From: LMUY01 sp964242215
GTDB lineage: Bacteria > Pseudomonadota > Alphaproteobacteria > Acetobacterales > Acetobacteraceae
Assembly: GCA_964242215.1 (NCBI GenBank)
Contig: CAXTCJ010000016.1
Location: 3,907 to 67,906 of the forward strand
DNA length: 64,000 bases
Direction of reading: 5' to 3'
Under the pieces are notes generated by a model. That model saw only the letters and a program-made list of their open reading frames with translations. It ran no database searches and was not told the origin of the DNA. Positions within the stretch are counted from its first letter, which is position 1; each line of letters begins with the position of its first letter. Below are positions 59,008 to 64,000 of the stretch, in pieces. The position numbers and the translations under genes were made by a program.

Positions 59008-59083
59008 TGGTGCCCCGTACGGGATTCGAACCCGTGTTACAGCCTTGAAAGGGCCGTGTCCTAGGCCTCTAGACGAACGGGAC
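59008..59083 (-). tRNA. trnE: tRNA-Glu (anticodon UUC)
   Basis: The 76-base gene folds into a full cloverleaf. The acceptor stem GTCCCGT pairs with ACGGGGC (one G·T). The D-arm is TCTAGAGGCCTAGGAC-like. The anticodon loop CTTTCAA gives UUC, and the T-arm is GGGTTCGAATCCC. The 3' CCA is encoded. The sequence is close to known bacterial tRNA-Glu. tRNA genes are common integration sites, and the atypical LysR gene lies just beyond its 3' end. Confidence 0.95.
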
Positions 59084-59123
59084 AGGTTCGCGGCGCCTCA
59101 TGTGCCTGGGCGGGCCCGGGTGG

Positions 59124-60908
59124 TCAAGTCATCGCGGCGGCGTCGCTCACAACAAAACAGGCGGTCGTGGCACCGTTCCACTCCTCGGCACGCACATGCC
59201 CGGCGAGGTGTAGCGGCGTGCCCGGCGTCGCAAGCGCCTGGCCGAGCGGCGTCTCCGCAGCACGGAAGAGCATCGCCTTCACACGGCCCTGGCCACCCTC
59301 CCCCTCAGCAATCACCCGCAACGTGGCGCCGTCGCGGCCGATCCACTCCGCACGGACGACACGGGCGCGCGGCAAAGCTACAACCGGCTCCTCGTTGCCG
59401 GCGCCGAACGGGGATAGGCGGGCGATCTGCTGGGCCAACTCCACCCCGGCGCCCGCGACCGACACCGTCGCCTCCACGGTGAGGTCCGGGGTGCGCGGCA
59501 AGGCGGCGGCGTGGGCCAGGCGGTCCTCCAGGAAGGCATGGAAATCGTCCATTCGGCTCACGGGCAGGCTGAACCCGGCGGCCATGGCGTGGCCGCCGCC
59601 GGTGGTCAACAATCCCTCGCGTCGCGCCGCCAGCACCGCGGCTCCCAGATCCACCCCCGTGACCGAGCGACCGGAACCGCGCACGATCCCCTCGGCCAAG
59701 GCGCCGGCGAGGGCGGGACGGTTCTGCCGCTGCTTGATGCGGCCGGCGATGATGCCCACAACGCCCGGGTGCCAGCCATCGCCGTGCACCAGCAGCACGG
59801 GGCGGCCCGCATCGGCCTGCGCATGGGCGTGGGCGTGGGCGGCATCGAGCACGGCGGCCTCGAGCTCCTGGCGGTCGCGGTTTACGGCGTCCAGCTTGGT
59901 CGCGAGCGCACGGGCCTCCACCGGGTCGTCGGTGAGCAGCAGGCGCAGGCCGAGGCCCGAATCGTCGATGCGACCGGCGGCGTTGATGCGGGGGCCCAGC
60001 GCCCAGCCGAGCGTGGCGGCGCTGAGGTGATCCTTCGCGGCGGCGACCTCCAGCAGGGCGGCGATGCCGGGCCGGTCGCGTCGGCCCATTACCTTCAGGC
60101 CCTGCGTGACCAGGGCGCGGTTGACCCCGACCAGGGGCATCACGTCACACACCGTGGCTAGGGCCACCAGGTCGAGCAGCGAGCGCAGGTCCGGCTCCGG
60201 CCGGGTGGCGAACCAGCCGGCGCGGCGCAGGGTCCGCACGGTGGCGACGGCCGCCAAGAAGGCGACGGCGGCGGCACACAGGCCGTGTAGGCCCGAGCCG
60301 TCATCCAGCCGGTTGGGGTTCACGGTGGCGAACACCGGCGGGGGTGGCCCCTCGGCCTTGTGGTGGTCGAGCACCAGTACGTCGGCCAGTCCCTCGAGGG
60401 CGGCGAGCGGCCCGGCGGCGGCGGTGCCGCAATCCACGCACACCACCAGGGTGGCGCCCTGGGCCGCCAGGGCGTGCAAGGCGGGAGCGTTGGGGCCGTA
60501 CCCCTCCAGGAGCCGGTCCGGCACGTGGGTGAGCACCGGACAGCCGAAGCCGCGGAGCAGCAAGGTGATCACGGCGGCGGAGCAGGCGCCGTCCACGTCG
60601 TAGTCGCCGAACACCGCCACGGTCTCGCCGGTTTGGATCGCGTGCGCGAGGCGGGAGGCGGCGGTGTCCATGTCGGTCAGAATCGACGGGTCGGGCAGCA
60701 GGGCGCGCAGCGTGGGGCTGAGGAAATCGGCGGCGTCGTCCGCGCCGATGTTGCGGGCGGCTAGCAGGCGGCCGACGACTTCGGACACGCCGGTGCGCTG
60801 GGCAAGCATCAGGGCGGTGCGTTCTTCGCCACCGCGCCAGACCCAGCGGCGGCCGGTGACGCTGCGGGTGACGCCGAGGGCGGGTGGGGTGGGGGTGATG
60901 GCGTTCAT
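59124..60908 (-). CDS. recJ: Single-stranded-DNA-specific exonuclease RecJ
   Basis: The 594-residue 5'-to-3' exonuclease acts in recombination and repair. DHH-family metal motifs are present: VFGDYDVDGACSAAVI (motif I), VVCVDCGTAA (motif II) and LVLDHHKAEG (motif III). GPRINAAGRIDD and the DHHA1 motif TGGGHAMAAGFS follow, with a C-terminal OB-like domain. ATG 60908 is the natural start. It follows glpX on the same strand, as in many alphaproteobacteria where hom, glpX and recJ are neighbours. Confidence 0.93.
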   Translation of the reverse strand: MNAITPTPPALGVTRSVTGRRWVWRGGEERTALMLAQRTGVSEVVGRLLAARNIGADDAADFLSPTLRALLPDPSILTDMDTAASRLAHAIQTGETVAVFGDYDVDGACSAAVITLLLRGFGCPVLTHVPDRLLEGYGPNAPALHALAAQGATLVVCVDCGTAAAGPLAALEGLADVLVLDHHKAEGPPPPVFATVNPNRLDDGSGLHGLCAAAVAFLAAVATVRTLRRAGWFATRPEPDLRSLLDLVALATVCDVMPLVGVNRALVTQGLKVMGRRDRPGIAALLEVAAAKDHLSAATLGWALGPRINAAGRIDDSGLGLRLLLTDDPVEARALATKLDAVNRDRQELEAAVLDAAHAHAHAQADAGRPVLLVHGDGWHPGVVGIIAGRIKQRQNRPALAGALAEGIVRGSGRSVTGVDLGAAVLAARREGLLTTGGGHAMAAGFSLPVSRMDDFHAFLEDRLAHAAALPRTPDLTVEATVSVAGAGVELAQQIARLSPFGAGNEEPVVALPRARVVRAEWIGRDGATLRVIAEGEGGQGRVKAMLFRAAETPLGQALATPGTPLHLAGHVRAEEWNGATTACFVVSDAAAMT

Positions 60909-60995
60909 GGGGCGGGGTTCGTGCGTGGACGCCCCTCACCCCGCCCTCCAGCGCCATTCCACTTGCTTCGCAAGCGGAACCTTGAGGCGCTTCCG

Positions 60996-61018
60996 CCCTC
61001 TCCCTTAAGGGAAGAGGG
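60996..61018 (-). terminator. Palindrome downstream of glpX
   Basis: CCCTCTCCCTT and AAGGGAAGAGGG form an 11-bp stem with one bulged A, starting six bases after the glpX stop. The CT-rich arms resemble the intergenic repeats at 48191 and 63309. No T-run follows, so it may be a repeat-derived transcript end or processing signal rather than a classic terminator. Confidence 0.45.
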
Positions 61019-61023
61019 AGAAC

Positions 61024-62007
61024 TTACTTGGGCTGCCAGGTCTTGGTCTCGAAGTTGTGGTGCGCTTCGACGTAGCGAACCGTGCCGGATTTCGACCGCA
61101 TGACCAGGGAATGGGTGATCGCCCCGGTGCTGAAGCGGCGGACCCCTCGCAGCATCGGCCCCGTGGTAACGCCCGTGGCAGCGAACATTACGTCGCCCTT
61201 CGCCATCTCGGACAGGTCGTATTTCTTCTTCGGATCGGCCACGCCCATGTCGCGGGCGCGGGTGATCTGCCCGTCGTCCTCGAACAGCAGACGGCCCTGC
61301 ATTTGGCCGCCGAGGCAGCGTAGGGCGGCGGCGGCGAGCACGCCTTCCGGGGCGCCACCGGAGCCGATGAAGATGTCGACGCCACTCTCCGCCTGGGCCG
61401 CCATGATCACGCCGGATACGTCGCCGTCGCCGATCAGCATGATCCGTGCGCCAGCCTCGCGAGCCTTGGCGATCATCTCGGCGTGGCGGTCGCGGTCGAG
61501 CGTGCAGAGCACGAGCTCGCCGATGTCGATCTTCTTGGCAGCGGCCAGGTTGCGCAGGTTCTCGGCTACCGGCGCGTCCAGGTCCACCACGCCGGGGGGC
61601 AGGCCGCGGCCGACGGCGATCTTGTCCATGTAGATGTCGGGGGCATGGAGGAAATTGCCGGCCTCCGCCATCGCCACGGTCGCCATCGCGTTGGGCCCGC
61701 CCTTGGCGGTGATGGTGGTGCCCTCCAACGGGTCCACCGCGATGTCCATCGCCGGGCCGCCGCTGCCGACCTTCTCGCCGATATACAGCATCGGCGCCTC
61801 GTCCATCTCGCCCTCGCCGATCACCACCGTGCCGTCGATGGCGACGCTGTCGAAGGCGCGGCGCATGGCTTCCACCGCCGCCCCATCCGCCTCGTTCTTG
61901 TTGCCTCGGCCCATCCAGCGGCTCGCTGCGAGCGCACCGGCCTCGCTGACGCGGACGAGTTCGAGCGCCAGGTTACGGTCGAAGTTCACTTCTGGTCGGC
62001 TGTTCAT
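61024..62007 (-). CDS. glpX: Class II fructose-1,6-bisphosphatase (GlpX)
   Basis: The 327-residue enzyme hydrolyses fructose 1,6-bisphosphate to fructose 6-phosphate in gluconeogenesis. Family marks are VSEAGALAASRWMGRGNKNEADGAAV in parts, VIGEGEMDEAPMLYIGE, DIAVDPLEGT (metal site), CTLDRDRH, IGDGDVSG and GSGGAPEGVLAAAALRC. Length is as expected. It starts 12 bases after the hom stop, and the two are probably co-transcribed. Confidence 0.95.
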   Translation of the reverse strand: MNSRPEVNFDRNLALELVRVSEAGALAASRWMGRGNKNEADGAAVEAMRRAFDSVAIDGTVVIGEGEMDEAPMLYIGEKVGSGGPAMDIAVDPLEGTTITAKGGPNAMATVAMAEAGNFLHAPDIYMDKIAVGRGLPPGVVDLDAPVAENLRNLAAAKKIDIGELVLCTLDRDRHAEMIAKAREAGARIMLIGDGDVSGVIMAAQAESGVDIFIGSGGAPEGVLAAAALRCLGGQMQGRLLFEDDGQITRARDMGVADPKKKYDLSEMAKGDVMFAATGVTTGPMLRGVRRFSTGAITHSLVMRSKSGTVRYVEAHHNFETKTWQPK

Positions 62008-62019
62008 GGCGTGTCCTTT

Positions 62020-63279
62020 TCAGCCTGGCTCGATTCGGATCAAGGCGGGCGCTTCCAGCACGGCCGGCAAGGCGGCAATGGCGTCGGCCGCGGCGCGCAT
62101 CGCGTGCTCCCGCACCTCGTGCGTCACCAGCACCACGGGGACCGACTCGCCGGGGCTGCGGCCGTGCTGCAGCAGCGATTCCAGCGACACGCCGTGGTCG
62201 CGCAGGATGGCCGCGACGTCGGCGATCACGCCGGGTTTGTCGATCACCATCAGCCGCAGATAGTACGCGCCGAGATGCTGGCCGATGGGCACCACCGCGT
62301 CGTCGGCCGGCGTGTCCTGGCCCCAGACGGGGGTCAGCCGGCCCCGGGCGAGATCGATCAGGTCCGCCACCACGGCCGAGGCGGTGGGCCCGGCGCCGGC
62401 TCCCCTGCCCTCCAGCATCACCCGGCCGACCGCGTCCCCCTCGGCAACGACGGCGTTGAACACGCCATCCACCCGCGCGATCGGGGCGTTCTGCGGTACC
62501 AGGCACGGATGCACCCGAGCCTCCACGCCCGCCTCGGTGCGCCGCGCGATGCCGAGCAGCTTGATGCGGTAGCCCAGTTCCTCGGCGAAGGCGATGTCGA
62601 GCGCGCTGACCCGGCGGATGCCCTCCACATGCACTGCGTCGAAGCGGACGGGGTGACCAAAGGCAAGGGCGGCGAGGATGGCCAACTTGTGCGCGGCGTC
62701 GACGCCGTCGATGTCGGTCGCCGGGTCGGCCTCCGCGTAGCCGAGCGACTGGGCCTCGGCGAGCACGTCGGCGAACTCGCGCTTCTGCTCACGCATGGCG
62801 GTGAGGATGTAGTTGCAGGTGCCGTTCAGGATGCCGGCGACGCGGGTGATGCGGTTGGCAGACAGGCCCTCGCGCAAGGCCTTGATCACGGGGATGCCGC
62901 CGGCGACCGCGGCCTCGAAGGCGAGCGGGGCGGTGCGCGGCAGGGTGGCGCCGTGCACGGCGAGCAGCGCCTTGTTGGCGGTGACCACGGGGCGGCCGTT
63001 GGTTAAAGCCGCTTGCACCAGAGCAAGCGCGGGGCCGTCCGAACCGCCGATCAGCTCCACCACGGCGTCGAGCCCGGGCATGGTGGCGAGTTGGATCGGG
63101 TCGTCCACCCACTCCAAGCGGTTGGCCGGCAGGCCACGGTCGCGCTTGCGGTCGCGGGCCGACACGGCGGCAACCGTAATCGGCTGCCCGGCACGGGCGG
63201 TGATCAGGTCGGCGTTGTCGTGGAGGAGGCGCACGACCCCGGCACCAACGGTGCCGAGGCCGGCGATGCCGATCTTCAT
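62020..63279 (-). CDS. hom: Homoserine dehydrogenase
   Basis: The 419-residue enzyme reduces aspartate semialdehyde to homoserine in the threonine/methionine pathway. It has the NAD(P) site GIAGLGTVGAGVV, the substrate segment VVTANKALLA, the central motif GILNGTCNYILTAM, and DPATDIDGVDAAHKLAILAALAFG with the catalytic Asp/Lys. A C-terminal ACT domain (YYLRLMVIDKPGVIADVAAIL, in part) suggests feedback control by threonine. The real start is ATG 63279, although the frame is open further upstream. Confidence 0.95.
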   Translation of the reverse strand: MKIGIAGLGTVGAGVVRLLHDNADLITARAGQPITVAAVSARDRKRDRGLPANRLEWVDDPIQLATMPGLDAVVELIGGSDGPALALVQAALTNGRPVVTANKALLAVHGATLPRTAPLAFEAAVAGGIPVIKALREGLSANRITRVAGILNGTCNYILTAMREQKREFADVLAEAQSLGYAEADPATDIDGVDAAHKLAILAALAFGHPVRFDAVHVEGIRRVSALDIAFAEELGYRIKLLGIARRTEAGVEARVHPCLVPQNAPIARVDGVFNAVVAEGDAVGRVMLEGRGAGAGPTASAVVADLIDLARGRLTPVWGQDTPADDAVVPIGQHLGAYYLRLMVIDKPGVIADVAAILRDHGVSLESLLQHGRSPGESVPVVLVTHEVREHAMRAAADAIAALPAVLEAPALIRIEPG

Positions 63280-63308
63280 GGTGCGATGTTCCAAAGGGCG
63301 TGGTCGAC

Positions 63309-63408
63309 TCCCCCCCTTGAGGGAGGGGGTTGGGGGGAGGGGTGGCCACACACTCTGAAATCGTGCGGCGGCCACCCCTCCCCTAGCCCCTCCCTCAAGG
63401 GGAGGGGG
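63309..63408. repeat. Long imperfect inverted repeat (intergenic palindromic element)
   Basis: Two arms of about 39 bases (63309–63347 and 63370–63408), each with the CCCTCCCTCAAGGGG-type core and a GGTGGCC end, face each other across 22 bases. The right arm shares an exact 18-mer with the repeat at 48282–48299. In RNA it would form a very stable hairpin between the E1 gene and hom. It belongs to the same repeat family as 48191–48299. Confidence 0.8.
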
Positions 63409-63424
63409 ATGTTCTTTGCTGTGC

Positions 63425-64000
63425 TCACGACAGCAACGCCTGGGCGCAGGCATCGAGGATGGCGTCCTCGTCCAGCCCGTATTCGCGGTATAGGTCCGGC
63501 AGATCGCCACCTTGGCCAAAATGGTCGGGACCGAGCGGCACCACGCGCTGGCCGCGAACGGCGCCCAGCCAGGAATGTGCGGCAGGGTGGCCATCGAGGA
63601 CTGTTACGAGCGCGGCGCCCGGGGCGAGCGGCAACAGCAGGCGCTCGATATGCGACGTCGCATCCCGCTCGCCGGCCCGGCGTTTGCGGGCGGCGTCCAG
63701 CCAGCCGGCATGCAGGCGGTCGGGGCTGGTGATGGCCAGCAGCCCCGCCCCCGGCTCCTCGGTGGTGAGTTCGGCGAAGGCGGCCATCACCTCGGGCGCC
63801 ACCGGGCCCTGGTAGGCGAGCGCGATCCGGGCACCGGCAGCGGGCGGGACGGCCCAGTGCGCGCCCGCGATAACCGCCGCTGGGTCCAGCGTGCGATTGG
63901 GCTGGTCGAGCTGCCGGGTGGACAGGCGCAGCCACACCGCGCAGCCATCCGGCTTCTGCATATGCTCGAAGGCGTGGCGCAGCAGGATCGCCAGTTCGTC
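63425..64000 (-). CDS. Pyruvate dehydrogenase E1 / transketolase-like protein, C-terminal part (partial)
   Basis: The frame runs from the right edge to TGA at 63425–63427 and gives 191 residues. It starts within the transketolase-type pyrimidine-domain boundary (AFEHMQKPDGCAVWLRLSTR) and contains the C-terminal domain with LVTVLDGHPAAHSWLGAVRG and LGPDHFGQGGDLPDLYREYGLD. That ending is typical of the homodimeric thiamine-diphosphate-dependent pyruvate dehydrogenase E1. The enzyme decarboxylates pyruvate for transfer to lipoyl-E2. ATG 63961 lies inside the domain and is not the true start; the rest of the gene is beyond the window. Confidence 0.8.
   Translation of the reverse strand, partial: DELAILLRHAFEHMQKPDGCAVWLRLSTRQLDQPNRTLDPAAVIAGAHWAVPPAAGARIALAYQGPVAPEVMAAFAELTTEEPGAGLLAITSPDRLHAGWLDAARKRRAGERDATSHIERLLLPLAPGAALVTVLDGHPAAHSWLGAVRGQRVVPLGPDHFGQGGDLPDLYREYGLDEDAILDACAQALLS

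Noticed and set aside
1..64000. CRISPR array, prophage, transposase or plasmid origin
   Set aside because: No regularly spaced direct repeats, cas, integrase, transposase or replication genes were found in any frame.

Overview
The window is 64 kb of GC-rich, densely packed bacterial chromosome. The hom–glpX–recJ block at the right end, the style of the porin, and the many TRAP, LIV-type and sugar-acid catabolic genes suggest an alphaproteobacterium, most likely Acetobacteraceae. That placement is inference from gene content; no rRNA or marker phylogeny was available. I see no phage, insertion sequence, CRISPR array or replication origin. One tRNA gene, tRNA-Glu(UUC), is present.

Layout. 1–1.6 kb: the end of a TRAP permease, a D-2-hydroxyacid dehydrogenase and a VOC protein. 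1.7–4.9 kb: a signalling island with a photoactive-yellow-protein (PYP) homologue overlapping a PAS-PAS-GGDEF diguanylate cyclase, and a divergent EAL phosphodiesterase. This is probably a light-responsive c-di-GMP switch. 4.9–9.6 kb: a lipoprotein, an aldo/keto reductase, a crotonase-fold protein, and an overlapping Tat-exported metallo-beta-lactamase-fold protein and solute-binding protein pair.

9.6–23.1 kb is a sugar-acid catabolic region. It holds a GntR regulator, an IlvD/Edd dehydratase, and a leftward operon of FMN hydroxyacid dehydrogenase, leaderless binding protein, OtnI-like isomerase and DapA-like lyase. A LacI regulator is followed by a racemase-fold protein, OtnK and OtnC. A leftward transporter, uronate-dehydrogenase-like enzyme and lactonase unit closes the region. 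Two identical 14-bp LacI-type operators tie the leftward operon and the racemase/otnKC operon together.

23.2–33.1 kb: a large unrecognised acidic protein, an RhlE-type DEAD-box helicase with a structured leader, an FAD protein, a YfiR-like/TonB receptor/chemoreceptor operon, a carbamoylase-like amidohydrolase and a small lipoprotein. 33.2–45.3 kb: up to twelve leftward genes (cupin, CaiB, LIV-type ABC transporter, SDR, two acyl-CoA dehydrogenases, NDP-forming acyl-CoA synthetase, crotonase), mostly overlapping or nearly so. They look like an uptake and CoA-dependent degradation operon for an unidentified carboxylic acid.

45.4–48.1 kb: a molybdate/tungstate-type binding protein and a permease–ATPase fusion. 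48.4–54.6 kb: SDR, two aldo/keto reductases, free-methionine sulfoxide reductase, a XylX-like FAH-fold enzyme, xylulokinase and a tiny lipoprotein, which fit pentose catabolism. 54.7–59.1 kb: an orphan LIV-type binding protein, a porin with a clear terminator, and an AT-rich stretch carrying a LysR regulator beside tRNA-Glu. 59.1–64 kb: conserved housekeeping genes recJ, glpX, hom and the end of a homodimeric pyruvate dehydrogenase E1-like gene, with palindromic intergenic repeats.
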